Positions 25,891-35,734 are shown, counted from the stretch's first letter. The stretch: DNA of 42,334 bases from Marinobacter sp. (GCA_030149475.1 JASBRL010000163.1:1-42334); one strand, 5' to 3'. Notes: generated from the sequence alone by a model not told the origin. Numbers and translations: made by a program.

Positions 25891-25939
25891 GCCGGGCCAG
25901 TCAGACCAGCAGCCAACATACTGACAGAAGGTTTTACCC

Positions 25940-26670
<731 letters not shown>

Positions 26671-26726
26671 TCGAGGCACCAAAACCATACTGACAACACC
26701 GCACAAGAACAAAGCAGGACGACATC

Positions 26727-28040
26727 ATGAGCATTTTACCACTGCAAAAAATCGGCAAACTTGACCGCATGGAAACCGCCAGCGTTGATGAGCTGCGCCA
26801 CGAGCAACTTCAGCGACTACGCTGGAGCGTGACTCATGCGTATACCAATGTACCGTTTTACCGTCACGCATTTGACGAGATCGGACTCAAACCAATGGAC
26901 ATCAATTCCCTTGATGACCTGGCCAAAATTCCGTTTACCACCAAGTCGAACCTGAGGGACAACTACCCGTTCGGAATGTTCGCCACGCCGATGTCGGATG
27001 TGGTCAGGGTGCATGCCTCAAGTGGCACCACCGGCAAGCCCACCGTCGTGGGCTACACCCAGGGTGACATCGACAACTGGGCGGATATCGTGGCACGCAG
27101 CATTCGCGCCGGTGGCGGTCACCGTGGCGATAAAGTGCACATCTCCTACGGCTACGGCCTGTTCACTGGCGGACTGGGCGCCCATTACGGCGCCGAGCGC
27201 CTTGGCTGCACGGTGATACCCATGTCCGGCGGACAGACCGAGAAGCAGGTGCAACTGATCAAGGACTTTGAACCGGACATCATCATGGTGACGCCGTCCT
27301 ACATGCTCAATATCGCCGATGAATTCGATCGTCAGGGCATTGATCCACACAAACTGCCGCTTCGTCTGGGTATCTTCGGGGCCGAGCCCTGGACCAACAG
27401 CATGCGCGCGGAACTGGAGGAACGACTCGGCATTCAGGCCCTCGACATTTATGGGCTGTCAGAAGTCATGGGCCCCGGGGTTGGCATGGAATGCCTTGAA
27501 ACCAAAGACGGCCCCACCATCTGGGAAGACCATTTCTATCCGGAAATCATAGACCCGAACACCGGTGAAGTTCTGCCGGACGGCGAATATGGCGAACTGA
27601 TGTTCACCTCTCTGACCAAGGTAGCACTGCCGATCTTGCGTTACCGGACCCGGGATCTCACACGGCTGCTGCCAGGCACCGCACGTCCGATGCGTCGCAT
27701 TGACAAGATTACCGGGCGCAGCGACGACATGCTGATCATCCGTGGGGTTAATGTCTTTCCCACCCAGATCGAAGAACAGGTCCTCAAGTGTCAGGCGCTG
27801 GCCCCGCATTACGAGATCGAGGTCTATAAAGAAGGCAATCTCGACTGTGTCGATATACGCGCAGAGCTTAAAGCGGGAGCCGGCACCGGCGATGACGTTC
27901 GCGCCAACGCGGCCAGGGAGCTCAGCCACCATATCAAGTCCTACATCGGCATCAGTGCCCGGGTCGAGGTGGTTGAGCCAAACCGTCTGGCGCGGTCGGA
28001 AGGCAAGGCCAAACGGGTCATCGACCGCCGTACCCAGTGA
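26727..28040 (+). CDS. paaK: Phenylacetate-CoA ligase
   Basis: PaaK activates phenylacetate with ATP and CoA to phenylacetyl-CoA, the entry step of the pathway. The 437-residue protein belongs to the adenylate-forming family: P-loop SSGTTGKPT (98-106), YGYGLFTGGLGAHYGAE, the YGLSEVMGPG motif (about 247-256), the YRTRDL hinge region and the C-terminal EGKAKRV with the catalytic lysine. The N-terminal NVPFYRHAFDEIGL is typical of PaaK. It follows the paaJ remnant by 56 bases with its own AGGA-containing site, so it should still be translated normally despite the damaged neighbour. Confidence 0.95.
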   Translation: MSILPLQKIGKLDRMETASVDELRHEQLQRLRWSVTHAYTNVPFYRHAFDEIGLKPMDINSLDDLAKIPFTTKSNLRDNYPFGMFATPMSDVVRVHASSGTTGKPTVVGYTQGDIDNWADIVARSIRAGGGHRGDKVHISYGYGLFTGGLGAHYGAERLGCTVIPMSGGQTEKQVQLIKDFEPDIIMVTPSYMLNIADEFDRQGIDPHKLPLRLGIFGAEPWTNSMRAELEERLGIQALDIYGLSEVMGPGVGMECLETKDGPTIWEDHFYPEIIDPNTGEVLPDGEYGELMFTSLTKVALPILRYRTRDLTRLLPGTARPMRRIDKITGRSDDMLIIRGVNVFPTQIEEQVLKCQALAPHYEIEVYKEGNLDCVDIRAELKAGAGTGDDVRANAARELSHHIKSYIGISARVEVVEPNRLARSEGKAKRVIDRRTQ

Positions 28041-28171
28041 CCGGCAAGGTCAACCTCTGACAGCGGGCGGGCACGGCAACCGACTCGCTGTCTTCCCGGG
28101 GCCTGGGACGTCCGGGCCCGCCAAAGCTCGATTTAATTTTACTTTGCCGTAACCGATCCCTATAAATTTTT

Positions 28172-28186
28172 ATTACGTATCATATT
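28172..28186 (-). promoter_or_regulatory. Candidate PaaX operator upstream of paaA
   Basis: Read on the minus strand this is AATATGATACGTAAT. It agrees with 13 of 15 positions of the E. coli PaaX motif WWTRTGATTCGYGWT as I recall it. The match is by eye and no binding data are available. Confidence 0.45.
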
Positions 28187-28262
28187 TTTTTACTTTATAA
28201 ATCATTGCTATACATCTCAATATTCATCCGATAAACGCCAACATGACACACAATATTATATA

Positions 28263-28290
28263 TTGATATTTATTCAGTATCATATAGTAT
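28263..28290 (+). promoter_or_regulatory. Predicted promoter of paaABCDE-paaZ, with internal GTATCA core
   Basis: TTGATA (28263-28268) and TAGTAT (28285-28290) are 16 bases apart. The -35 is good and the -10 moderate. The GTATCA core (28277-28282) lies within the spacer. The surrounding 15-mer 28272-28286 agrees with 11 of 15 positions of the recalled PaaX motif. Confidence 0.45.
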
Positions 28291-28371
28291 TGAGGTATAG
28301 CCTAACAGACACTGTCAGGGCCCGACTGCTCACCGATCCGCCGAGCAACAAGCCCGAACCGGAGGTATTGT

Positions 28372-29364
28372 ATGTACGCCCAGCTCGTTGAAACCGGCGC
28401 AAAGCGCCTGAAAACACTGGAAGAGATGTCGCCTGAAGAGCGCGCGTTCCAGGAAAAGGTCGACGCTGAAATCAAGATTGAAGCGAAAAACTGGATGCCC
28501 GAAGGCTACCGGAAAACCCTGGTCCGCCAGATCTCTCAGCACGCCCACTCCGAGGTTGTCGGCATGCTGCCGGAGGGAAACTGGGTGACCCGCGCCCCGA
28601 CACTCAAGCGCAAGCTTCAGTTGATGGCCAAGATCCAGGACGAAGCCGGACACGGCCTGTACCTCTACAGCGCCATGGAAACTCTGGGCGCTGACCGGGA
28701 TGAAGAAATCGAGAAGCTGCACCAGGGCAAGGCCAAGTACTCCAGCATTTTCAATTACCCGACCCTGAACTGGGCAGATATGGGTGCCGTGGGCTGGCTC
28801 GTTGACGGCGCTGCCATCGTCAACCAGGTTGTCCTGCAACGGACGTCCTACGGCCCGTACTCCCGGGCAATGGTCCGCATCTGTAAGGAGGAGAGCTTCC
28901 ACCAGCGTCAGGGCTATCAGATCCTGCTTGACCTGATGCGTGGGGGCACCGACGAACAGAAGGCCATGGTGCAGGACGCCATCAACCGCCTGTGGTGGCC
29001 ATCGCTGATGATGTTTGGCCCCCACGACGACGAATCACCCAACTCCCAACAGTCTCTGGCCTGGAAAATCAAGCGCAAGAGCAATGACGAGCTGCGTCAG
29101 ATGTTCATCGACCAGACCGTGCCACAGCTTGAGTTTCTGGGCTGTACCGCGCCGGATCCGGATCTCAAATGGAACGAGGAAACCGGCCACTATGATTTCG
29201 GCGAAATCAACTGGCAGGAATTCTACGACGTTCTGAAGGGTAATGGCCCGTGCAACCGGGAGCGCATCCGTACCCGCAAGAAAGCAATCGACGAGGGCGC
29301 CTGGGTTCGCGAAGCAGCCGTCGCCTATGCCAAAAAGCAGAAGCAGCGTACAGCCGCCGCTTGA
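28372..29364 (+). CDS. paaA: 1,2-phenylacetyl-CoA epoxidase, catalytic diiron subunit A
   Basis: PaaA is the catalytic subunit of the bacterial multicomponent monooxygenase PaaABCE, which inserts one oxygen atom of O2 into the ring of phenylacetyl-CoA. The 330-residue protein has the ferritin-like helical bundle; carboxylate and histidine ligands are visible in [14 protein letters not shown] (EaxxH) and [13 protein letters not shown] (ExxxH). [22 protein letters not shown] is typical. GGAGG seven bases upstream supports the ATG. It starts the paaABCDE operon, whose genes follow closely. Confidence 0.97.
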   Translation: MYAQLVETGAKRLKTLEEMSPEERAFQEKVDAEIKIEAKNWMPEGYRKTLVRQISQHAHSEVVGMLPEGNWVTRAPTLKRKLQLMAKIQDEAGHGLYLYSAMETLGADRDEEIEKLHQGKAKYSSIFNYPTLNWADMGAVGWLVDGAAIVNQVVLQRTSYGPYSRAMVRICKEESFHQRQGYQILLDLMRGGTDEQKAMVQDAINRLWWPSLMMFGPHDDESPNSQQSLAWKIKRKSNDELRQMFIDQTVPQLEFLGCTAPDPDLKWNEETGHYDFGEINWQEFYDVLKGNGPCNRERIRTRKKAIDEGAWVREAAVAYAKKQKQRTAAA

Positions 29365-29381
29365 TTCTGGAGGAATACGAT

Positions 29382-29663
29382 ATGTCCGAGTGGCGTCTCT
29401 ACGAAGTATTTGTGCGAAGCAAGCATGGCCTGAACCACAAGCATGTTGGCAGCGTTCACGCTGCGGATGCGGAGATGGCGATGGAAAATGCCCGCGATCT
29501 GTACACCCGTCGAAGCGAGGGTGTGAGCATTTGGGTTGTGCCGTCCGATTCGATCACCGCGTCCGCGTCCGACGAGAAAGAAGTCCTGTTCGACCCGTCA
29601 GAAGACAAGGTTTACCGGCATGCTTCATTCTACAAGCTACCTGACGAAGTCGGGCACATGTAA
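29382..29663 (+). CDS. paaB: 1,2-phenylacetyl-CoA epoxidase subunit B
   Basis: PaaB is the small bridging subunit that links PaaA-PaaC units into the larger epoxidase assembly. The 93-residue length is normal. EWRLYEVFVRSKHGLNHKHVGSVHA, ALxNARDLYTRR and the SIWVVPSD segment identify it. AGGA lies seven to ten bases before ATG 29382, 17 bases after the paaA stop; an open frame upstream of this ATG overlaps paaA and is not conserved. The KVYRHASFYKLP end is typical. Confidence 0.96.
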   Translation: MSEWRLYEVFVRSKHGLNHKHVGSVHAADAEMAMENARDLYTRRSEGVSIWVVPSDSITASASDEKEVLFDPSEDKVYRHASFYKLPDEVGHM

Positions 29664-29675
29664 AGGAGCGATGCC

Positions 29676-30440
29676 ATGACCCAAACCGAAGCACTCAAGG
29701 AATACCTGCTCCGTCTGGCCGACTCGGACATGATTCTCGGCCAGCGCCTGTGTGAGCTGTGCGGCAAGGCGCCGGCACTGGAAGAAGAAATGGCGCTGAT
29801 GAACGTGGCCCTGGATCTGGTGGGCCAGGCCAGGAACTGGTACGAGTATGCGGCCGAGCTGATTGACGATGGTCGTGATGCGGACAAGCTGGCCTACCGC
29901 CGGGATGCACACGACTACCGCAACCTGCTGATGACCGAGCAGCCCAATGAAGACTACGCTGTCACCATGGGCCGCCAGTTCTTTTTCGATGCCTGGCACT
30001 ACTTCACGCTCAAAAGCCTGGCCGGGGCCAGCGACGAGAGAGTCGCTGGCATTGCAGCCAAAGCGCTGAAGGAAGCGACCTACCATCTGCGCCGCTCATC
30101 GGAATGGGTTAAGCGCCTCGGCGATGGCACGGAAGAGAGCCACCGTCGCATGCAGGATGCCGTCGATATCCTGTGGCGGTTTACCGGCGAACTGATCACT
30201 CCCGATGAGACCGATCAGCTGATAGCGAAAGCGGGCATTGGCCCGGACCCTGAGCAGCTCAAGGCTGACTGGCAAGGTCTGGTCACCGAAGTACTGACCC
30301 AGGCCACGCTGACCCCGGGCGCCGAAGATGCCTGGATGTACATGGGCGGCAAACACGGCGAACACACCGAGCACCTCGGTTTCATTCTGGCGGAAATGCA
30401 GTTTCTGCAGAGGGCCTACCCCGATGCCACAACCTGGTGA
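29676..30440 (+). CDS. paaC: 1,2-phenylacetyl-CoA epoxidase, structural subunit C
   Basis: PaaC is a ferritin-like partner that forms a heterodimer with PaaA and holds it in its active form. Like most PaaC proteins it has lost part of the metal site. The 254-residue protein shows LADSDMILGQRLCELCGKAP, the helix VGQARNWYEYAAEL, and FDAWHYFTLKSLAG. The C-terminus carries GGKHGEHTEHLGFILAEMQFLQRAYP, the family hallmark. AAGGAG precedes the ATG. Its last 17 bases overlap the start of paaD. Confidence 0.96.
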   Translation: MTQTEALKEYLLRLADSDMILGQRLCELCGKAPALEEEMALMNVALDLVGQARNWYEYAAELIDDGRDADKLAYRRDAHDYRNLLMTEQPNEDYAVTMGRQFFFDAWHYFTLKSLAGASDERVAGIAAKALKEATYHLRRSSEWVKRLGDGTEESHRRMQDAVDILWRFTGELITPDETDQLIAKAGIGPDPEQLKADWQGLVTEVLTQATLTPGAEDAWMYMGGKHGEHTEHLGFILAEMQFLQRAYPDATTW

Positions 30441-30993
30441 TTCAGACACACGGTCAGCGGTAGATATCCTGATCGCCAGCGACCGGGTGCCCGCCAACGC
30501 GCGCCCCGATCTGCTGACCGAGGACGACATCTGGGCACTTCTCGATGAGGTAAAAGACCCGGAAGTGCCGGCAGTCAGCGTCGTGGAGCTCGGCATTGTC
30601 CGGGCCGTCCACTGGGATGGCAGGGACTTGTCCATTGATGTAACCCCAACCTACTCCGGCTGCCCGGCGACCGAGCTGATTGAGGAACTGATTGCCGAGG
30701 CCCTGCGTGCCGCAGGCTTCCGGGATCCCAACATCAATCAGGTGCTGACCCCTGCCTGGACCACCGACTGGATCACAGACGAGGGCAAAGAGAAGCTTCG
30801 TGTATTCGGAATCGCACCGCCCCAGGGCAGTTCCAGCAAACTGAGTCTGCTTGGCGAGCCCGAGGTCATTGCCTGCCCCCATTGCGGCAGCCAGGAGACC
30901 GAACGGGTCAGCGAATTCGGGGCCACCGCCTGCAAGGCACTATACCGCTGCAGGGAATGTCTCGAACCTTTCGACTATTTCAAATGCATCTAG
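30424..30993 (+). CDS. paaD: PaaD, MIP18/DUF59 Fe-S maturation protein for the epoxidase
   Basis: PaaD is needed for phenylacetate growth but is not a subunit of the purified epoxidase. It probably helps load or repair the iron-sulfur cluster of PaaE. Residues about 27-110 are a DUF59 domain: LLDEVKDPEVPAVSVVELGIVR and TPTYSGCPATELIEELI with the conserved Cys. The C-terminus has a zinc-ribbon-like part, ACPHCGSQETERV with a later CKALYRCRECLEPF and FKCI, giving six or seven cysteines. The ATG 30424 overlaps paaC by 17 bases, so translation is probably coupled. The 189-residue length is normal. Confidence 0.94.
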   Translation: MPQPGDSDTRSAVDILIASDRVPANARPDLLTEDDIWALLDEVKDPEVPAVSVVELGIVRAVHWDGRDLSIDVTPTYSGCPATELIEELIAEALRAAGFRDPNINQVLTPAWTTDWITDEGKEKLRVFGIAPPQGSSSKLSLLGEPEVIACPHCGSQETERVSEFGATACKALYRCRECLEPFDYFKCI

Positions 30994-31006
30994 AGCCGAC
31001 ACGACC

Positions 31007-32086
31007 ATGAACAAATTCTACTCACTGACCCTCAAAGAGGTCAGACCCGAAACGAGAAATGCAGTGTCCCTGTCTTTCGAACTGCCCGAAGACCTGACCG
31101 GGACCTTCTCGTACAAGCAGGGACAGCACCTGATTGTCAGAACGACAATGGATGGCGAGGAAGTCCGTCGCTCCTACTCGATCTGCTCCAGCGTCAAAGA
31201 TCACGATCTTCGCATTGCGGTGAAGCAGGTACCCGGCGGGCGCTTTTCGACGTTTGCCAATGAACAGCTCAAACCCGGGCAAACGCTGGAGGTGATGCCA
31301 CCTCAGGGTCACTTCTCGGTTGACCTTGATCCTGCACGGCAAGGCAATTATCTGGCGGTCGCTGCCGGCAGCGGCATTACCCCGATCCTGTCAATCGTCA
31401 AGACCACGCTGGAAACCGAACCAAAAAGCCAGGTGACGCTGTTTTATGGCAACAAGGCAACCAGCAACACCATGTTCCGGGATGAACTTCAGGACCTCAA
31501 GAACGAGTACATGGCTCGTCTGAATCTGGTTTATATCTTTACCCGTGAAGAGCAGGACATCGACCTCTACAACGGGCGAATTGACCATGGCAAGTGTGAC
31601 GCCCTGTTCGATCACTGGATCAATGCCAGGGAACTGACGGCCGCCTTCATCTGCGGCCCGCAGTTAATGACCGAGGACGTGCGCGACTCACTGCTTCGCC
31701 ACGGCCTGGACAAGAGCAAGATTCATTTTGAGCTGTTCACCCCGGTGGGCGGCGCACCCCAGGCCCGGAAGGACAGGGCTCCGTCCAGGGTAGACCCACA
31801 GTCGGTGAGTGAAGTCACCGTGATCGCTGATGGTCGCTCACTCACCTTCCCGCTGGTTCGCGACACCAAAAGCATCCTCGATGCCGGCAACGAGGAAGGC
31901 GCCGACCTGCCCTACTCCTGCAAGGCTGGCGTCTGCTCGACCTGCCGCGCGAAAGTCGTGGAAGGCGAAGTGGAAATGGATCAGAACTTTGCCCTGGAAG
32001 ATTACGAGGTCGAAGCCGGCTACGTGCTCTCCTGCCAGTGCTATCCGGTCAGCGACAAGGTGGTTCTAGACTACGACGAAATGTAG
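31007..32086 (+). CDS. paaE: 1,2-phenylacetyl-CoA epoxidase reductase subunit E
   Basis: PaaE carries electrons from NADPH via FAD and a 2Fe-2S cluster to the diiron site of PaaA. The 359-residue protein has the FNR-like N-terminal two thirds: the FAD motif RRSYSICSS, the GITPILSI segment for the nicotinamide, and TAAFICGPQLM. The C-terminal plant-type ferredoxin domain shows PYSCKAGVCSTCRAKVVEGEV with a last Cys in LSCQCYP. The ATG 31007 lies 13 bases after the paaD stop. A longer upstream frame overlaps paaD and is not conserved. Confidence 0.96.
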   Translation: MNKFYSLTLKEVRPETRNAVSLSFELPEDLTGTFSYKQGQHLIVRTTMDGEEVRRSYSICSSVKDHDLRIAVKQVPGGRFSTFANEQLKPGQTLEVMPPQGHFSVDLDPARQGNYLAVAAGSGITPILSIVKTTLETEPKSQVTLFYGNKATSNTMFRDELQDLKNEYMARLNLVYIFTREEQDIDLYNGRIDHGKCDALFDHWINARELTAAFICGPQLMTEDVRDSLLRHGLDKSKIHFELFTPVGGAPQARKDRAPSRVDPQSVSEVTVIADGRSLTFPLVRDTKSILDAGNEEGADLPYSCKAGVCSTCRAKVVEGEVEMDQNFALEDYEVEAGYVLSCQCYPVSDKVVLDYDEM

Positions 32087-32195
32087 GTCCTGTTTGATAA
32101 TAGCCCAGCGATAACAACCCGGTACGACCCGACAAAGGCAAGCCCTGTTACCGCAGGACCTGCCTTGACGTTTTCAGAAACGAACGGAGTGTCCC

Positions 32196-34241
32196 ATGTC
32201 AGTCCTCAAAAGTTTCATCGCCGACCAGTGGGTCGGTGAAATCGCCGCCAAGGCGCTGCCCAGTGCCGTAAACGGTGAAATCGTGGCGCATACCCACGAC
32301 GAAACCCCTGATTTCAGAAAAGCCGCCGAATACGGCCGCCAGATCGGCGGCAAGTCCCTGATGGCGATGGATTTCCAGGAACGCGCCCTGGCCCTGAAAG
32401 CCATGGCCCTGTACCTGCAGGAACACAAGAAAGAACTGTACGCCCTGTCGATGCACACCGGCTCCACCAAAGGTGACAACGGCATTGATATCGACGGTGG
32501 CGTCGGCACCCTGTTTTCCTATGCCAGTATGGGCCGCCGCGAACTGCCCTCCGGCAACGTGGTACACGAGGGTCCTGTCACCCCGCTGGGCAAAAATAAC
32601 CACTTCGCCGGCACCCATATTCTGGTGCCCCGTGGCGGAGTGGCGGTCCACATTGACGCCTACAACTTCCCGGTCTGGGGCATGCTGGAAAAGTTCGCGC
32701 CGACCTTCCTGGCAGGCATGCCGTCCATCGTGAAACCGGCCACGTCGACCAGCTACGTCACTGAACTGGCGGTTCGCCTGATGCACGAATCCGGCGCCCT
32801 GCCCAAAGGCAGCCTGCAGCTGATCATCGGCAGCACCGGCGACCTGTTCGATCACCTGGAAGAGCAGGATGTGGTCACCTTCACCGGTTCGGCCGCTACA
32901 GCCCGCAAGCTGAGAAATCACCCCAACATCATCAACCGCTCGATTCCCTTCAACGCCGAGGCGGATTCCCTGAACAGTGCGATTCTGGCACCGGACGTGA
33001 CGCCCGAGCACGAGGAATTCGATATCTTCGTCAGGGAAGTCGGGCGGGAAATGACCGCCAAAGCCGGTCAGAAATGTACGGCGATCCGTCGCGTGCTGGT
33101 GCCGCGGAATCAGGTTGACGCCGTCTGCGAAAAGCTCAAAAAGCGCCTGTCGAAGGTGACGGTGGGCGACCCTCTGGTGGAAGGCGTCCGAATGGGGGCC
33201 CTGGCCTCTATCGACCAACTCGACGACGTGAAGGCCAACATTCAGGAACTGCTGAAGACCAGTGAGCTGGTCGTCGGTGGCACCGGCAACTTCAAGCCCA
33301 CCGGCGAAGGCACCGAGAACGGCGCCTTCATCGAACCGCACCTGTTGCTGTGCCGGAACCCGGAAAACGGCTGTGGCGCCCATGACATCGAAGCGTTCGG
33401 CCCGGTAGCCACGGTGATTCCCTACGACAGCATCGAGGATGCCCTGGAACTGTCTGCCAGGGGCCGCGGCTCGCTTGTCACTACGCTGACCACCCGCGAT
33501 CCGGCCATCGCAGGCAAAATCGTTCCTGCCCTGGCGGCCTATCACGGACGGCTGCACCTGCTGAATGCAGAAGCGGCCAAAGAATCGACCGGCCATGGTT
33601 CACCACTGCCGATGCTCAAACACGGTGGTCCGGGCCGTGCCGGTGGTGGCGAGGAGCTGGGCGGCATACGCGCCGTTCACCACTACCTGCAACGCACGTC
33701 TATCCAGGGCTCGCCAACGATGCTGGCGGCCGTGACCGGCGAATACATTCGTGGTGCTGAGCTGATCGAGACCGAGGTGCACCCGTTCCGTCGGCATTTC
33801 GAAGAGCTGCAGCTCAATGAATCCCTGCTGACGCATCGTCGCACCGTGACCGAGGCCGATATCGTGAACTTCGGTTGCCTGTCCGGCGATCACTTCTACA
33901 TGCATTTTGACGAAATCGCAGCGCGGGACTCCCAGTTTGGCAAGCGCATAGCCCACGGCTACTTTGTGCTGTCCGCAGCCGCCGGCCTGTTTGTCTATCC
34001 GGGCGAAGGCCCGGTGCTGGCAAACTATGGTCTGGACACCCTGCGCTTTATCGAGCCGGTTGCCCCGGGCGATACCATCCGGGCGCGCCTGACCTGCAAG
34101 CGCAAGATCGACCAGGGCCGCACCTCACCTGACGGCCATCCACAGGGCGTCGTGGTCTGGGACGTTCAGGTTCACAACCAGAACGACGACATGGTTGCAA
34201 GCTACGACATTCTGACGCTGGTTGCCAAAAAGCCCCAGTAA
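32196..34241 (+). CDS. paaZ: Bifunctional oxepin-CoA hydrolase / 3-oxo-5,6-dehydrosuberyl-CoA semialdehyde dehydrogenase
   Basis: PaaZ opens the oxepin-CoA ring with its C-terminal hydratase domain and oxidises the resulting aldehyde with its N-terminal dehydrogenase domain. The 681-residue protein has both. The aldehyde dehydrogenase half shows FTGSAATA, the general base E255 (FNAEADSLN) and nucleophile C294 (GQKCTAIRR), matching E. coli E256 and C295. The MaoC-like half (about 545-680) has FGCLSGDHFYMHFDE and RIAHGYFVLSAAAGL with the Asp and His of the hydratase site. GGAGTG supports the ATG. It lies 109 bases after paaE, and a strong terminator ends the operon. Confidence 0.97.
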   Translation: MSVLKSFIADQWVGEIAAKALPSAVNGEIVAHTHDETPDFRKAAEYGRQIGGKSLMAMDFQERALALKAMALYLQEHKKELYALSMHTGSTKGDNGIDIDGGVGTLFSYASMGRRELPSGNVVHEGPVTPLGKNNHFAGTHILVPRGGVAVHIDAYNFPVWGMLEKFAPTFLAGMPSIVKPATSTSYVTELAVRLMHESGALPKGSLQLIIGSTGDLFDHLEEQDVVTFTGSAATARKLRNHPNIINRSIPFNAEADSLNSAILAPDVTPEHEEFDIFVREVGREMTAKAGQKCTAIRRVLVPRNQVDAVCEKLKKRLSKVTVGDPLVEGVRMGALASIDQLDDVKANIQELLKTSELVVGGTGNFKPTGEGTENGAFIEPHLLLCRNPENGCGAHDIEAFGPVATVIPYDSIEDALELSARGRGSLVTTLTTRDPAIAGKIVPALAAYHGRLHLLNAEAAKESTGHGSPLPMLKHGGPGRAGGGEELGGIRAVHHYLQRTSIQGSPTMLAAVTGEYIRGAELIETEVHPFRRHFEELQLNESLLTHRRTVTEADIVNFGCLSGDHFYMHFDEIAARDSQFGKRIAHGYFVLSAAAGLFVYPGEGPVLANYGLDTLRFIEPVAPGDTIRARLTCKRKIDQGRTSPDGHPQGVVVWDVQVHNQNDDMVASYDILTLVAKKPQ

Positions 34242-34295
34242 ACCGGGGCCGACCCGGCCGGCTCATGACTGACGGTGACCGGCCGGAACGAAGCC

Positions 34296-34337
34296 AAAAA
34301 AAGGGGGACAGGCCAAAAGCCTGCCCCCCTTTTTTTT
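34296..34337. terminator. Bidirectional terminator between paaZ and the liv-type operon
   Basis: A seven-A run, GGGGGACAGGC and its nearly perfect complement GCCTGCCCCCC, then eight T residues make a long stem with a CAAAA-type loop. It serves both converging operons. Confidence 0.93.
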
Positions 34338-34352
34338 GTGGCGACCTGCCGG

Positions 34353-35717
34353 CTACATACCCAGGTAGGCCTCACGTACTTTCTCGTTACTCAACAGGTC
34401 ACGCCCGGTCCCCTCAATGACCACCTGTCCGGTCTCCAGCACATAGCCGCGATCCGCCAGAGCCAGTGCCTGGGAGGCGTTCTGCTCCACCAGAAAGATG
34501 GTGATGCCCTCTTCCTTCAGCTCCCTGATGATGTCAAAGATTTCTTCGATGATCAGTGGCGCCAGCCCCATACTGGGTTCGTCAAGCAACAGCAGCCTGG
34601 GCCGGGCCATCAGGGCGCGCCCCATGGCAAGCATCTGCTGCTGGCCACCCGACAGCTCACCCGCCAGATTGTGGCGTTTCTGGCGCAGAATCGGGAACTT
34701 GGTGTACATCCGCTCGAGGTCGTCCCGTACCTCCTGCGACCGCCCCCGGGTATAAGCTCCCAGCACCAGGTTGTCCTGAACGGACAGATCCTTGAACACC
34801 TGACGACCTTCGGGAACCTGCACGATGCCCTGGGCGACCCGCTGATCGGAGGAGACCTTCGCCAGATCCTTGCCCTCGAACGTCATACGCCCACGGTCCA
34901 GTGGCCGCAACCCGGAAATACTCATCAGCAATGTCGACTTGCCTGCACCATTGGCACCCACCAGCGATACAATTTCACCGCTGTTGATGTGGATATCAAT
35001 ATCGTGAAGCACCTCGATCTGACCATAGGATGTGGCCAGGCCACTGATCGACAGCATCTCCTGACTGGCATGCGGGGCACTGATCCGCTCCTCATGCTTC
35101 AGACCCAGACCGCCAAAACGCTCCGGCGTGTAGCTGATAATCTGGTGTCGTAGTTCCCGGAACTCCTCCCGAACGCGTTCACCAAACAGCGGATCGTTCT
35201 CCATATCCCGCGCTACCGCAATCTGCTCCCAGTCCTCCGGGGTGAACAGCTTGCGGGCCCGGGGAATGATCACCCCCTCTTCTTTACGGATATGTTTGCG
35301 CAGGGCCTCGGTAAACCGGGCCAGCGCGTGACTGAACGCTTCCCGACCTTCAGGCCAGTTCTCCATACACGCCGACAACAGTGTGCGCAGTTCCAGCAGC
35401 TTTTGATGCCCAATCAGGTAGCCGCGGGACAGCTTGTCCAGCAGCGGGACCGTTTCCGGGGACTTCTCTCCCAACAGCTTATAAAGTTCGATATCGGTGG
35501 GCGAGCTGTGCACCCGCTGGGAAAAGTCCTGAATATAGTCAAAAATCCGGCTGAACAGTCGCTCGTCCGGGCGCTGCTCGTTAACGTTCATATCGCTCAG
35601 CAACTGATCCAGCAGATCCAGAATCCGCCACAGTCCCTGATGCTCCCGCACGATGATTCCGATGGCCTGTTCACGGCGGGACTGATCAGGCGTCATTTCG
35701 GTGTGTTGCTCGGTCAT
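34353..35717 (-). CDS. livF: LivF-type ABC transporter ATPase fused to an N-terminal hemerythrin-like domain
   Basis: The last ~235 residues (from about 220) are a branched-chain amino acid-type ATPase: Walker A GANGAGKST (254-262), LSGGQQQMLAMGRALM signature and the LLLLDEPSMGLAP Walker B. LivF alone is ~235 residues, so ~215 residues are extra. These form a helical domain like hemerythrin HHE proteins: H26 in REHQGLWRILDLLDQLL, H70, H104 in IGHQKLLELR, and H142-x3-E146 in RKHIRKEEGVIIPRA. The first HxxxE motif is altered (R-V-H70-S-S-P-T-D75), so diiron binding is uncertain. The domain could sense O2 or redox state and gate the transporter. It is last in the livKHMGF operon. Confidence 0.9.
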   Translation of the reverse strand: MTEQHTEMTPDQSRREQAIGIIVREHQGLWRILDLLDQLLSDMNVNEQRPDERLFSRIFDYIQDFSQRVHSSPTDIELYKLLGEKSPETVPLLDKLSRGYLIGHQKLLELRTLLSACMENWPEGREAFSHALARFTEALRKHIRKEEGVIIPRARKLFTPEDWEQIAVARDMENDPLFGERVREEFRELRHQIISYTPERFGGLGLKHEERISAPHASQEMLSISGLATSYGQIEVLHDIDIHINSGEIVSLVGANGAGKSTLLMSISGLRPLDRGRMTFEGKDLAKVSSDQRVAQGIVQVPEGRQVFKDLSVQDNLVLGAYTRGRSQEVRDDLERMYTKFPILRQKRHNLAGELSGGQQQMLAMGRALMARPRLLLLDEPSMGLAPLIIEEIFDIIRELKEEGITIFLVEQNASQALALADRGYVLETGQVVIEGTGRDLLSNEKVREAYLGM

Positions 35718-35734
35718 GTGAAATGTCTCCTGGC

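Larger units (their letters stand above)
28041..28371 (+). promoter_or_regulatory. paaK-paaA intergenic control region
   Basis: The first 80 bases are GC-rich and contain a hairpin, GGGCCTGG (28099-28106) with CCGGGCCC (28112-28119), that could end some paaK transcripts though no T-run follows directly. Bases 28125-28300 are strikingly AT-rich. They hold two GTATCA cores exactly 100 bases apart (28177-28182 and 28277-28282), the second inside the predicted paaA promoter. No gene is present. Confidence 0.55.

Noticed and set aside
28161..28209. Second promoter before paaA built from TATAAA or TATACA elements
   Set aside because: The stretch is so AT-rich that -10-like hexamers occur by chance, and none has a well-spaced -35.
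32199..33596. 465-codon open frame antisense to paaZ
   Set aside because: It lies wholly within the strongly supported aldehyde dehydrogenase domain. Long antisense frames arise readily in GC-rich genes, and its sequence shows no known motif.
34275..35153. 292-codon plus-strand frame across the livF region
   Set aside because: It starts inside the terminator and runs antisense to the ABC ATPase motifs, so it is a shadow frame.
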